A stretch of DNA of 64,000 bases. It comes from Taibaiella lutea (lineage in GTDB: Bacteria > Bacteroidota > Bacteroidia > Chitinophagales > Chitinophagaceae). This document shows, piece by piece, positions 18,669-27,783 of this stretch. The notes beneath the pieces were generated by a model, which saw only the letters and a program-made list of their open reading frames with translations, was not told the origin of the DNA and did not search any database. The stretch covers positions 713,410-777,409 of the forward strand of contig NZ_VWSH01000002.1 in NCBI RefSeq assembly GCF_008629695.1, given 5' to 3'. Position 1 is the stretch's first letter. Each line of letters begins with the position of its first letter. The position numbers and the translations under genes were made by a program.

Positions 18669-19229
18669 TTAAATCTCAGCAACATACAAATTTTTCGTGA
18701 ATTGATTTTTGATATCGTTCAAATCCCTTCTGATGCTTGCATCAAACAATTTGTCGCCAACTTCCAGAGTGAAACCGCCGATAAGGTCAGCATCAACTTT
18801 AGTATCCAATTCAATATGGCCGTCTTTTACAGAAGCAGCCACTTTTTCTTTAATGCTGTTTTTAAGCGATTCATCAATTGCAACTGCTGTAGTTAACTGA
18901 ACCGACTTGATATTTTTAAGCACTTTATATTGCATGGAGAAAGTATCTGCAATCTCCGGCAAATAAAATTCACGGCCTTTATTAATCAATAAAGACATGA
19001 ATGCCATTGTAACATTTTGAACTTTTCCATCCAGTATTGCATGAAGCACCGCTGCTTTTTTGTCAGCCTTTACTACCGGGCTTTTAAGCATCAAAACAAA
19101 GTCCTGATTACCTGAACAAATTTGCTGCATTAACTCCATATCACCTTTAACAGCTTCAAGAACATTTTGCTCCTGAGCTATATCTATAAGTGATTTTGCA
19201 TAACGGGATGCGAGACGTGGGTTTTGCAT
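18669..19229 (-). CDS. atpH: ATP synthase F1 subunit delta
   Basis: Peripheral-stalk subunit (186 aa) that fixes the alpha3beta3 head to subunit b. The N-terminal helical domain starts RLASRYAKSLIDIAQEQNV, typical of the OSCP/delta family, and the C-terminal signature region contains VDADLIGGFTLEVGDKLFDASIR. It lies between atpF and atpA; both gaps hold intergenic repeats. Confidence 0.95.
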   Translation of the reverse strand: MQNPRLASRYAKSLIDIAQEQNVLEAVKGDMELMQQICSGNQDFVLMLKSPVVKADKKAAVLHAILDGKVQNVTMAFMSLLINKGREFYLPEIADTFSMQYKVLKNIKSVQLTTAVAIDESLKNSIKEKVAASVKDGHIELDTKVDADLIGGFTLEVGDKLFDASIRRDLNDIKNQFTKNLYVAEI

Positions 19230-19240
19230 TTTAAATTATT

Positions 19241-19330
19241 GTGATTAGTGATTAGTTGTTAGTGGTTAGTCGATTGATAAAATTATTTTCACTAATTACT
19301 ATCAACTATCGACTGTCAACTATTTACTAA
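19241..19330. repeat. Short-unit A/T-rich repeat tract between atpF and atpH
   Basis: Overlapping GTGATTAG / TAGTTGTTAGTGGTTAG units are followed, after an A/T stretch, by inverted counterparts (CACTAATTACTATCAACTATCGACTG). It fills the intergenic space and could fold back on itself. Confidence 0.6.
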
Positions 19331-19821
19331 TTAAGTTTAATTTCTTCAGCCAACATCTGAACATAATTGTGTTGTTCACCCTGGTTAGCCAATTGTTTAC
19401 GTAAGATTTTTTCAGCAACTTCTACAGCCAGTTTGCCAATTTCGTTTTTCACCTCAGTCATGGCAGCATTTTTAGAACGCTCAATCTGGTTGCGCGTATC
19501 TTCCATGATTTTATTGGCTTCCACTTTTGCTTGTTCTTTAGCCTCGTTGATGATTTTATCTTTTGTTTCTTTCGCTTCTTTAAGCATCATAGTACGTTCT
19601 TCACGAGCCTGCATCAACAAACTTTCGTTCTGACTTTGCATAAGCTTCATTTCTGCTTTTACTTTTTCTGCAGATGCAATGCTTTCAGCGATACCGCTTT
19701 CACGCTCTTGTAATGTTTTTACAATCGGACCCCAGGCAAATTTTTTCAGGATGAAAAGAACTACGAGGAACGCTATTAATGTCCAAAAGAATAAACCGAA
19801 ATCAGGAATAAGCAAGCCCAT
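19327..19821 (-). CDS. atpF: ATP synthase F0 subunit b
   Basis: Peripheral-stalk subunit, 164 aa. One N-terminal membrane segment (about 5-27, PDFGLFFWTLIAFLVVLFIL) is followed by a long charged amphipathic helix (30-150) rich in Glu, Lys and Ala, which dimerises and contacts delta. Length and layout are standard. Part of the atp operon. Confidence 0.95.
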   Translation of the reverse strand: MGLLIPDFGLFFWTLIAFLVVLFILKKFAWGPIVKTLQERESGIAESIASAEKVKAEMKLMQSQNESLLMQAREERTMMLKEAKETKDKIINEAKEQAKVEANKIMEDTRNQIERSKNAAMTEVKNEIGKLAVEVAEKILRKQLANQGEQHNYVQMLAEEIKLN

Positions 19822-19985
19822 TGCTATTAAAATTTTGAATTGTTAATTTTAAAATGGCGGATAATTCTATCCTATAAATATTATTGACAGTGACAACACT
19901 AACAATGACATAAAATCAATTTGAATAATAGCGTTCTCGGCCCTTTGCGTTGAACGCTATTATTATTTCCTTTCGTATCGAAAAA

Positions 19986-20270
<285 letters not shown>

Positions 20271-20329
20271 TTAATAAAATTCAAAAGGCAAAAATAAATC
20301 TCAAACTCAATTCACTTTTCTGCCAAACA

Positions 20330-20367
20330 TATCTAATATCTAACGTCTGACTACTAATATCTAACCT
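20330..20367. repeat. TCTAATATCTAA-type repeat tract between atpE and atpB
   Basis: Degenerate repeats (ATATCTAATATCTAACGTCT, GACTACTAATATCTAACC) end at the atpB stop. The same type of tract lies upstream of trmD, the ABC permease gene and the flippase gene. Confidence 0.6.
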
Positions 20368-21551
20368 TAAGCAACTATAGTATCTTCAGAAACATTGTAT
20401 TCCTGACCGGTTTCTGGATTGTGAGCATGATAACCATGTTCGTGTTCGTCATGATGATGTGCTTCCTCAATTGCCTGACCGATAAATACTGCCGCAAGGT
20501 TGGTAAAAATGAATGCCTGAATAGCACCTACCAATAATTCAAGGCAGAACATGAAAATGGTGAACGCCATTGACACCGGAACAAATCCCCAACCAGCTAC
20601 TGTACTTAATGCACCGAATATGAATATCATTGAAACTACGCTCAGTATGATGATGTGGCCTGCCAGAATATTGGCAAAAAGACGTATCATCAATGCTACC
20701 GGCTTAATAAACAGGGAAATAATTTCAATTGGGACCAATAACAATTTGATACCGAAAGGAACGCCCGGCGGATTGAATAAGTGTCCCCAGAAATGTTTGT
20801 TACCACTAAATAATATAACGATGAAAGAAATCAGGGATAAGGCTGCAGTTACTGCGATATTACCTGTAAAGTTTGCGCCGCCAGGAATAAGACCTAAAAG
20901 GTTATTAATCCAGATAAAGAAGAATAAGGTTAATAGCAATGGCATGTAGCGCATATATTTTTTACCCAGATTTGGTTTTGCTACCTCATCACGAACAAAA
21001 ATAATAACAGGCTCAATTGCATTCTGAAAACCTGACGGGGCTTTCATTACGCCGTTCTTTTTATACTTATTGGCTATACTAATCATAATGACCAATAAAA
21101 GAATTACAGAAATAAGCATGGATGCTACATTCTTTGTAATAGATAAATCGTGGTATTGAGCGTTGGCAATAATGTTATCATTTGCATCAACCGGAACAAT
21201 TTTACCGATCATTTCATTTGGTAAACTGTGTTCAGTCGCATAATGTTTTTCAATTAATCTGTAACCATTATAGGGTACATGGCCGTGTTCAAATTTGTCA
21301 GAAAGGAAACACGAAATCCCCTTGCCGTTTTCGTAAATAATAACAGGAAGTGGAGTAGCGTAAGCGTGACCGTCAATATCGAACCAATGCCATGAATGGT
21401 TATCGCCTATGTGGCCAAATATTACTTCCGATGCGTCAAATCCCTTTTTTTCTTCACCGTTTTCATGTCCATGCTCTTCCTGAGCAAAAACGCTGAAAGT
21501 GGCTACCATTAAGAATAAGACGGCAAATAATCGTTTACATATAGTTAACAC
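20367..21551 (-). CDS. atpB: ATP synthase F0 subunit a, with periplasmic extension
   Basis: Membrane subunit forming the ion half-channels against the c ring. The conserved arginine is in LMIRLFANILAGH (near residue 288), within a five- to six-helix C-terminal domain. At 394 aa it is much longer than E. coli subunit a (271 aa). It starts with a signal peptide (MLTICKRLF to SVFAQ), then a His-rich stretch (EEHGHENGEE) and about 110 extra residues before the first core helix (near 142), and ends with a His-rich tail (AHHHDEHEHGYHAH). Extensions of this kind are usual in Bacteroidota. The start is GTG at 21551, required to keep the signal peptide. First gene of the operon. Confidence 0.95.
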   Translation of the reverse strand: MLTICKRLFAVLFLMVATFSVFAQEEHGHENGEEKKGFDASEVIFGHIGDNHSWHWFDIDGHAYATPLPVIIYENGKGISCFLSDKFEHGHVPYNGYRLIEKHYATEHSLPNEMIGKIVPVDANDNIIANAQYHDLSITKNVASMLISVILLLVIMISIANKYKKNGVMKAPSGFQNAIEPVIIFVRDEVAKPNLGKKYMRYMPLLLTLFFFIWINNLLGLIPGGANFTGNIAVTAALSLISFIVILFSGNKHFWGHLFNPPGVPFGIKLLLVPIEIISLFIKPVALMIRLFANILAGHIIILSVVSMIFIFGALSTVAGWGFVPVSMAFTIFMFCLELLVGAIQAFIFTNLAAVFIGQAIEEAHHHDEHEHGYHAHNPETGQEYNVSEDTIVA

Positions 21552-21560
21552 AGCACTGAA

Positions 21561-21576
21561 ATTTTGCGCAAAGGTA
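21561..21576 (-). promoter_or_regulatory. Promoter of the atp operon
   Basis: On the minus strand TACCTTTG (21576-21569) continues into CGCAAAAT, so the start region reads TTTGCGCAAAATTT, as in the ctaA and eno promoters. The GTG of atpB follows 17 bp after the -7 element, implying a very short leader. The rest of the 413-bp divergent gap (21552-21964) shows only A/T-rich sequence apart from the ACP promoter. Confidence 0.55.
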
Positions 21577-21888
21577 GGGATTAAAAGTTTAAAAAAAAGT
21601 TTCTGCTGAAAATTCAGGATAAATTTGCGTGTTTTTTTTATTCACCTTTTAAAAGTATCCTATTCAATAATTTAATGGATTATTATTTCATTAAATTTAT
21701 GCTTTAAATATAGAATGGCAAAGGGGTTGTATCGTTTTAAGATAAATAAGTTGCTCATTCTGCCGCTGATTTAATACGACTGATACAGTTTAAAAGAGCA
21801 GGATATTTCGTTTTTGGAAAATAATGGAAGGAATACAAGTTCTTTCCGCTTTTTAATCAACAGATTTCTAATTTGTATAAAATATTTT

Positions 21889-21896
21889 TACCTTTG
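21889..21896 (+). promoter_or_regulatory. -7 element of the ACP cluster
   Basis: TACCTTTG, 68 bp before the ACP start, matches TAnnTTTG. No well-spaced -33 TTG is seen. Confidence 0.45.
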
Positions 21897-21964
21897 CCTG
21901 TTTTTGCAAACAGATATTTTAATCTGTCTGCATTGCATTGTATTAAAATTTTGTTTAAAATCAC

Positions 21965-22222
21965 ATGAATTACGAGGAAATAACGAATCGCATTAATGAT
22001 TTTTTAGTGGAAGATTTTGAGGTGGATGCATCTGCTATAACCCCTGAAGCAACATTAAAAGAAACACTTGATTTAGATAGTCTGGACTATATTGATTTGA
22101 TTGTCGCCATTGAAAGTAATTTCGGTTTTAAGGTTAAACCCGAAGATTTTCAGGGAATGGTAACAATCAAAGATTTTTATGACTATGTAGCCAACAGGCT
22201 TCAAACCAAAATTTCTGCATAG
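21965..22222 (+). CDS. Acyl carrier protein
   Basis: Small acidic carrier of 85 aa that holds acyl chains on a phosphopantetheine arm attached to S39 in the motif LDLDSLDYIDLI. Its one helical-bundle domain has the usual length. It is followed after 2 bp by a LpxL-like acyltransferase and then by a dehydratase-like and a ketosynthase gene, so it is probably a dedicated carrier for this small cluster and not the housekeeping AcpP, which usually sits beside fabF. Confidence 0.92.
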   Translation: MNYEEITNRINDFLVEDFEVDASAITPEATLKETLDLDSLDYIDLIVAIESNFGFKVKPEDFQGMVTIKDFYDYVANRLQTKISA

Positions 22223-22224
22223 AG

Positions 22225-23109
22225 ATGTCCGCCTGGAATGGTCAATCTAAAGGTAATCGGTTAGGTTATTCCATATTTATATTCTTACTTAAATATGCCG
22301 GCGTAGGTCCGGCATATTTTTTATTGCGGTTTGTTGCCCAATATTACATTTGGTTTGTGCCTAAAGCTACCAAACCTTTGTACGAACTGTATCAAAGTCA
22401 TCTTCATTTTTCACGTAAGCAATCAAAAAGACTTGTCAGGAAAAATATCCTGATTTTCGGGCAGACGCTTATTGATAAAATTGTGGTGATGAGTGGTTTG
22501 AAACATTCTTTTACTGTTGAAAGAACGGGTGGGCATTATCTGAATGAATTGGCAGATGCTGGCAATGGCGGCATTCTCGTAAGCGCGCACCTGGGAAATT
22601 ATGAGCTGGCAGGGCATTTATTACAGCGATTAAACTCAACTATAAATATTGTGATGTATGATGGCGAAGCTGAAGCTATCAAAGAATATCTTAATAAAGT
22701 TACCGGCCCGAAAACCTTCAATATTATTTTTATAAAAGAGGACCTTTCCCATATTTACGAAATGTCTGCCGCTCTTCGCCGCAACGAATTTATTTGTATT
22801 CATGCCGACAGGTTTATTAAAGGCAATCGTACTATTGAACATAATTTTTTAGGTGCCAATGCACATTTCCCTTTAGGCCCGTTTATGCTGGCATCAAAAC
22901 TGAAAGCGCCTGTTTGTTTTGTTTTTGCAGTCAAGCAAAGTAAATACCGTTACCATTTTTATGGTTATTCTCCTAAAACTTATGAAGGACGCGGAGATAC
23001 GGGTGCCCAAAGTATGTTGAAAGATTATGTACATTGCCTTGAAGAGAAAGTAAAAGAATATCCCGAACAATGGTTTAACTATTATGATTTTTGGGAGAAG
23101 CCGAAGTAA
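22225..23109 (+). CDS. LpxL/HtrB-type acyltransferase
   Basis: Inner-membrane acyltransferase of 294 aa that would transfer an acyl chain from ACP to a lipid or polyene acceptor. The HX4E catalytic motif is present as H122 and E127 in SAHLGNYELAG, and HADRFIKGN and FPLGPFMLASKLKAPV are typical further motifs of the family. A hydrophobic segment lies near residues 16-45. It sits 2 bp after the ACP gene. Relatives include lipid A late acyltransferases and the acyltransferases of aryl-polyene/flexirubin clusters; the context favours the latter (inference). Confidence 0.87.
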   Translation: MSAWNGQSKGNRLGYSIFIFLLKYAGVGPAYFLLRFVAQYYIWFVPKATKPLYELYQSHLHFSRKQSKRLVRKNILIFGQTLIDKIVVMSGLKHSFTVERTGGHYLNELADAGNGGILVSAHLGNYELAGHLLQRLNSTINIVMYDGEAEAIKEYLNKVTGPKTFNIIFIKEDLSHIYEMSAALRRNEFICIHADRFIKGNRTIEHNFLGANAHFPLGPFMLASKLKAPVCFVFAVKQSKYRYHFYGYSPKTYEGRGDTGAQSMLKDYVHCLEEKVKEYPEQWFNYYDFWEKPK

Positions 23110-23151
23110 TCCGGGGGATTATAATAACTTTATCTTCCATAAAATTGAAGC

Positions 23152-23547
23152 ATGGAATATATACCGCAAGCCGCTCCGTTTGAAATGATCGATACATTGG
23201 TTATAGCTAATGAAACGATGTCTGTAACTCAATTTACCATTCGGGAAGGCCATCTTTTTGTAAATAATAATCACTTTTCAGAACCGGGTTTAATTGAAAA
23301 TATGGCACAGACTGCTGCTGCAGGAACAGGTTTTTATGCAGCTCAGAATGAGTTACAACCACCCGTTGGGTTTATCGGTGCCATTAAGAATTTTGAAGTT
23401 ACTCAATTGCCAAAAATCGGCGATACCATCCGGACTACGACAGAAGTCTTGCATACAGTAATGAATGCAACAATTGTTCAGGGTATTATTCATTTAAATG
23501 ATGAAAAAATAGCTGAAGCTGAGTTCAAAATTTTTCTGGAGAACTGA
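23152..23547 (+). CDS. Hotdog-fold 3-hydroxyacyl-ACP dehydratase-like protein
   Basis: Predicted dehydratase (131 aa) of the FabZ/FabA-like hotdog family, removing water from a 3-hydroxyacyl-ACP. The likely catalytic pair is H41 in NNNHFSEPG and E49 in LIENMAQTAAAG. The MAQ helix is typical, although the Pro-rich FabZ loop (PGNPVMPG) is shortened to SEPG as in ApeP/flexirubin-type dehydratases. It sits 42 bp after the acyltransferase gene in the same direction. Confidence 0.82.
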   Translation: MEYIPQAAPFEMIDTLVIANETMSVTQFTIREGHLFVNNNHFSEPGLIENMAQTAAAGTGFYAAQNELQPPVGFIGAIKNFEVTQLPKIGDTIRTTTEVLHTVMNATIVQGIIHLNDEKIAEAEFKIFLEN

Positions 23548-23581
23548 GCATTGTTTGTCTATAGTCGCAATCTAAAAAGAG

Positions 23582-24163
23582 ATGAAAGAATCAATATGGA
23601 AAACTCTGGCCGAAGAACTTAACGGAAGTTATATTCAAAGACAATATGATCATTCTGACAAAGCAATTATTAGCTTTGACAAATTTCACATAATATTTGA
23701 CAACTATACATTTTACAGAACAGTTAATTTGGCAACCTTAGAAGCAACTTATACAAGAATTGTTTGTCCGTTCACTTCAAATGGCAATTTTAAATTTCAA
23801 ATTTACCGTAAAAACTTTTTGGATATAATCGGTAAGCTATTTGGGTTACAAGATATAGTGACAGGTCATGAAGAATTCGATAAAGAATTTATAATCAAAT
23901 CTAATGATGACTACAAAGTATCAGAATTTTTGAATGATTCTGAGCTTCTTGAATTAATCAGGAAACATGGACGTTTTCACATAGAGATTTCAGATCAGAA
24001 AGAAATTTGGGGAGAAAAGCTTCCGGAAAGTAATTATGAACTCTCCTTTTATCTTAAAGGAAAATTAAATTCAATTGAAACTCTCATACAGTTATACTTA
24101 ATTTTTACTAAGTTGATTACTCAATTATCAAAAGTTGAAATAATTAATCCGGTTAATGAATAA
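23582..24163 (+). CDS. Hypothetical protein in the ACP cluster
   Basis: A 193-aa soluble protein with no signal peptide, membrane segment or family that I recognise. It is rich in Phe, Ile, Asn and charged residues; its first 90 residues look like mixed alpha/beta strands (AIISFDKFHIIFDNYTFYRT). It sits between the dehydratase-like and ketosynthase genes, 34 bp after one and 81 bp before the other, and looks lower in GC than both. It may be a later insertion into the cluster and not part of the pathway. Confidence 0.6.
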   Translation: MKESIWKTLAEELNGSYIQRQYDHSDKAIISFDKFHIIFDNYTFYRTVNLATLEATYTRIVCPFTSNGNFKFQIYRKNFLDIIGKLFGLQDIVTGHEEFDKEFIIKSNDDYKVSEFLNDSELLELIRKHGRFHIEISDQKEIWGEKLPESNYELSFYLKGKLNSIETLIQLYLIFTKLITQLSKVEIINPVNE

Positions 24164-24244
24164 TACAGAGTGTTAGACGGAACATTTTTTTAAGTTGATT
24201 TCCCGATTAAATAAGTAGATTTATTCTCTTTAAATAAAAATACA

Positions 24245-25387
24245 TTGCAAAATATAGTAGCTGTCAGTCATGCCATTTTAAGCCCTCTGGGCATCAGTTC
24301 ACAGCAATGTTTCGAACAGGTAAAACAGCAGGCTGGCGCAATAAAAGAATATCAGGACTCCTCCATATCGAAAGAATCTTTTTTTGCTTCCAGATTATCT
24401 ACGGATGTCTGGATGATGTTACAAGCCCGTTTTGGAGGCGGCAAACAATTGCTCAGCCCATTTGAGCAGATGTGTATTTATGTGATAGAGGAAGCTCTTT
24501 CAAAATGTAATATTGATGTCAGAAGTAAAGATTGTGTGTTGATTTTATCTTCTACAAAAGGGAATATTGAATGGCTGGGCGAGCAAAGTGACGAACGTAT
24601 TTCGTTACAGCATTCCGCAAAACTAATTAATGATCACTTCGGAATGAAAACAAAGCCGATTGTGGTTTCCAATGCCTGCATTTCAGGTTCTTTGGCTTTG
24701 ATTACAGCAGCCAGAATGATTGAAGCCGGCAAATTTAAAAGGGCTATTGTTGTTGGTTGTGACAGACTCAATTCTTTTGTTTTCTCCGGGTTTAAATCTT
24801 TTAAAGCTTTGGCAGAACGGGCATGTAAGCCTTTTGATAAAAACAGGACAGGTATAAACCTGGGGGAAGCAGCGGCAGCCATTGTCTTGTCAAATGAAAT
24901 TACCGATATAGAAGAACAGCCGCTGGGATATCTTTCGGGTGGAGGTGTAACAAATGACGCCAACCATCTTTCCGGTCCGTCAAGGACAGGTGCTGAGTTG
25001 TCGGAGGCGATAAACAGGGCCATGAAAGAATCGGGTATTAATGCTGCGGATATTGGAATGATATCGGCGCATGGAACAGCAACTGTTTTTAATGATGAAA
25101 TGGAAGCAAAAGCGCTGCATCTTTCGGGAATGGGTAATGTGCCGTTACATAGCCTGAAAAGCTATGTGGGGCATACTTTGGGCGCTGCGGGTATTATAGA
25201 ATCTATCATTGCCTGTATGGCTATGAATAAGGATTTACTCCCGGCTTCTTTAGGCTTTGATGAAGCTGGTGTTTCTGAAAAGATAAATGTAACCAATAGA
25301 TTGCAAAGCCAATCTTCCGGATATGTTTTAAAAACAGCTTCGGGCTTTGGTGGCTGTAATGCCGCTTTAATTTGGAAGAAATATTAG
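24245..25387 (+). CDS. Beta-ketoacyl-ACP synthase
   Basis: Condensing enzyme of 380 aa that would extend an acyl-ACP chain using malonyl-ACP. The Cys-His-His triad is intact: C145 in SNACISGSL, H276 in SAHGTATVFND and H310 in KSYVGHTLGAAG. It is a little shorter than FabF (about 410 aa), like ketosynthases of aryl-polyene/flexirubin clusters. The start is TTG at 24245. No ketoreductase gene is nearby, so that step must come from elsewhere. The sirtuin gene follows 12 bp later. Confidence 0.9.
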   Translation: MQNIVAVSHAILSPLGISSQQCFEQVKQQAGAIKEYQDSSISKESFFASRLSTDVWMMLQARFGGGKQLLSPFEQMCIYVIEEALSKCNIDVRSKDCVLILSSTKGNIEWLGEQSDERISLQHSAKLINDHFGMKTKPIVVSNACISGSLALITAARMIEAGKFKRAIVVGCDRLNSFVFSGFKSFKALAERACKPFDKNRTGINLGEAAAAIVLSNEITDIEEQPLGYLSGGGVTNDANHLSGPSRTGAELSEAINRAMKESGINAADIGMISAHGTATVFNDEMEAKALHLSGMGNVPLHSLKSYVGHTLGAAGIIESIIACMAMNKDLLPASLGFDEAGVSEKINVTNRLQSQSSGYVLKTASGFGGCNAALIWKKY

Positions 25388-25399
25388 TCGATATTAATT

Positions 25400-26083
25400 A
25401 TGGAAAAGAAAAAGATTGTTATTCTTACCGGTGCCGGAATGAGTGCAGAAAGCGGTTTGCGTACTTTCAGAGATGGTGATGGCTTATGGGAAGAACATCA
25501 TATAGAGGATGTTGCGACTCCTGAAGCCTGGCAAAAGGACAGAAGTCTGGTACAGCGTTTTTATAATGAACGCAGAAAGTCTGTCTTGCAGGCGCAACCT
25601 AATGACGGACATAAAGGGCTTGCATTGCTGGAACAGCGTTATGACGTACATATTGTCACACAAAATATTGATGATCTTCATGAACGTGCCGGTAGTACAA
25701 AAGTGATGCATCTGCATGGTGAGATATTGACGATGAGAAGTGAAAAAGATCGGCACAGTATTTATCCGATAACAGAAGATATTAAAGAAGATGCAAAAGC
25801 TGTGGATGGCAGTTATTTAAGGCCCAATATTGTTTGGTTTGGCGAAGAAGTACCTATGATCGAAAAAGCGATTCCACTGATGGAAGCGGCAGATATTTTT
25901 ATATTAGTCGGTTCTTCATTGGCAGTTTATCCTGCGGCGGGATTATTGCATTATGTGGATGCATCTGTTCCAAAATATATTATTGACAAGAAGATTCCCA
26001 AGGTGTCTATACAAAATGTGATTCCGATTGAAAAGCCTGCTACAGAAGGCGTTGCGGAGTTATTGAAAATATTGATGCCGTAG
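25400..26083 (+). CDS. Sir2-family NAD-dependent protein deacylase, cysteine-free
   Basis: Predicted sirtuin (227 aa) removing acyl groups from protein lysines with NAD+. NAD-binding motifs are GAGMSAESG (11-19) and TQNIDDLH (87-94). The catalytic histidine is H106 in MHLHGE. Y55 and R58 in FYNERRK match the Tyr/Arg pair of class III desuccinylases such as CobB and SIRT5. The protein has no cysteine at all, so the structural zinc site of classical sirtuins is missing. It follows the ketosynthase gene by 12 bp and may be co-transcribed. Confidence 0.88.
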   Translation: MEKKKIVILTGAGMSAESGLRTFRDGDGLWEEHHIEDVATPEAWQKDRSLVQRFYNERRKSVLQAQPNDGHKGLALLEQRYDVHIVTQNIDDLHERAGSTKVMHLHGEILTMRSEKDRHSIYPITEDIKEDAKAVDGSYLRPNIVWFGEEVPMIEKAIPLMEAADIFILVGSSLAVYPAAGLLHYVDASVPKYIIDKKIPKVSIQNVIPIEKPATEGVAELLKILMP

Positions 26084-26120
26084 TCCTGCAATTTTTCTGA
26101 ACGTATATTTGATATAATAT

Positions 26121-26128
26121 TAGCTTTG
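26121..26128 (+). promoter_or_regulatory. -7 element of the Kir channel gene
   Basis: TAGCTTTG matches TAnnTTTG, 65 bp before the start codon. Confidence 0.45.
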
Positions 26129-26192
26129 TTTTCAAACAAGGTAATATGGAAATCTTTACTTTCCGGATAGTCAGGTTTAAATATTTATAATC

Positions 26193-27170
26193 ATGAAAAA
26201 TTCGATGCATAAAAGGCAGGCGAAGGAAGTTGATAATTCAGGTTTTAGTCCTAATAGCGCTGCCGAAGGTTCCAGGCTTTTGAATAAAGACGGAAGTACC
26301 AATTTACGCAAAGTTGGTATGGGTATTTTGCAACGTTACAGTGTTTTTCATACACTGTTAAGAATGTCGGGAACCACTTTTTTGTTTTTAGTGTTTTTGT
26401 TTTACACTACCACCAATATTCTTTTTGCCTTTATTTATCTGGCTCTTGGAATTGAAAATTTACATGGTGTCGATGTCAGCACAAATTTTATTACCAATTT
26501 CACACAGGCATTTTTCTTTAGCTCACAAACGATGACCACAGTGGGTTATGGACATGTGGCTCCTTCCGGTTTTATCGCGAATGCTATAGCTTCTATTGAA
26601 TCCTTTTTGGGCATTATAACATTTGCATTGGTAACCGGTATGTTCTACGCCCGTTTTTCAAGACCCAAAGCATATATCAAATTCAGCGAAAATTTCCTGA
26701 TTGCCCCTTACAAAGAAGGAAGAGCAATTATGTTCCGCCTGGCAACTTATAAAAACAATGATTTGACCGAAGTAAATGCAGAAGTTACTGCAGCCATTCA
26801 CCATATGGAAGACGGAAAACGAATTTCAAAATTCTATCCTGTTCCATTGGAAATTAGCAGAATCAATTCTTTGGCCTTAAGCTGGACTTGCGTTCATTAC
26901 ATTACAGAAGACAGTCCGTTTTGGCTAATGACAGAGCAGGAATTAAGAGAATCCAAGGTTGAATTGATGGTTACCATTAAGGGCTTTGATGATCATTACT
27001 CCAATACGGTACAGCAACGAACCTCTTATAATCATGCTGAAATGGTATATGGCGCTAAGTTTGAGTCAATGTATCATCGCTCGGAAACAAATAATATAAC
27101 AGAAGTGAATCTGAATAAAGTAAATGCACATGTTCCATTTACTTTTGCCAATGATTTGGAAACGGCTTAG
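26193..27170 (+). CDS. Inward-rectifier potassium channel (KirBac-like)
   Basis: Tetrameric K+ channel subunit, 325 aa. There is an amphipathic N-terminal region; membrane helix 1 (about 60-87); a pore loop with the selectivity filter T116-V-G-Y-G-H121 in [11 protein letters not shown]; membrane helix 2 (about 127-150); and a beta-rich cytoplasmic domain (about 155-310) of the inward-rectifier fold. The residue after GYG is His where Asp is usual. The stop overlaps the convergent RNase HII gene by four bases. Confidence 0.9.
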   Translation: MKNSMHKRQAKEVDNSGFSPNSAAEGSRLLNKDGSTNLRKVGMGILQRYSVFHTLLRMSGTTFLFLVFLFYTTTNILFAFIYLALGIENLHGVDVSTNFITNFTQAFFFSSQTMTTVGYGHVAPSGFIANAIASIESFLGIITFALVTGMFYARFSRPKAYIKFSENFLIAPYKEGRAIMFRLATYKNNDLTEVNAEVTAAIHHMEDGKRISKFYPVPLEISRINSLALSWTCVHYITEDSPFWLMTEQELRESKVELMVTIKGFDDHYSNTVQQRTSYNHAEMVYGAKFESMYHRSETNNITEVNLNKVNAHVPFTFANDLETA

Positions 27171-27745
27171 TCCTTTATCTTAAAAGTAATGCGATGATAA
27201 GGCGTATGCCCCAATTCTCTTACTTTGGATTTATGAAACGGAGTAGGGTAGCCTTTATTTTGTTTCCAGTTATAATCTTCATGAACTGAATGAAGTTCCT
27301 CCATAAAAACGTCTCTGTGTGTTTTGGCCAGAACGCTCGCCGCTGCTATAGCAGCATATTTGCCATCGCCCTGTATTATGCATTCGTGCGGAATGCCGAA
27401 ATAAGGCGCAAACCGGTTACCATCTATCAATAATAATTCGGGAATAATTTTTAGTTGCTCAATAGCAAGATGCATAGCTTTGAAAGATGCTTTCAGAATA
27501 TTTATTCTGTCTATTTCATGGTTGTCAACGAAAGCCACAGCCCATGATAATGCATGTTCTTCAATTATTGGCCTTAGTAATGTTCTTTCGGATTCATTCA
27601 ATTGTTTGCTGTCATTTAAGAGCGGATGGTGGAAATCCTTTGGCAGGATAACGGCAGCGGCTGTAACAGGACCGGCCAGACAGCCTCTGCCTGCTTCATC
27701 GCAGCCTGCCTCAATTAAAATGTTATGGAAATACGGAGCCAACAT
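27167..27745 (-). CDS. rnhB: Ribonuclease HII
   Basis: Endonuclease that cuts the RNA strand of RNA-DNA hybrids, including single ribonucleotides in DNA. I chose the ATG at 27745 ([21 protein letters not shown]) over a TTG 24 bp upstream, giving 192 aa. The catalytic DE pair is in CDEAGRG (D16, E17), with further conserved motifs LLIDGNRF and [12 protein letters not shown]. Its 3' end overlaps the Kir gene by four bases. Confidence 0.95.
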   Translation of the reverse strand: MLAPYFHNILIEAGCDEAGRGCLAGPVTAAAVILPKDFHHPLLNDSKQLNESERTLLRPIIEEHALSWAVAFVDNHEIDRINILKASFKAMHLAIEQLKIIPELLLIDGNRFAPYFGIPHECIIQGDGKYAAIAAASVLAKTHRDVFMEELHSVHEDYNWKQNKGYPTPFHKSKVRELGHTPYHRITFKIKD

Positions 27746-27783
27746 GAAACACAAAAGTAGGCATTTCAAAAAAGCAGAAAAAT

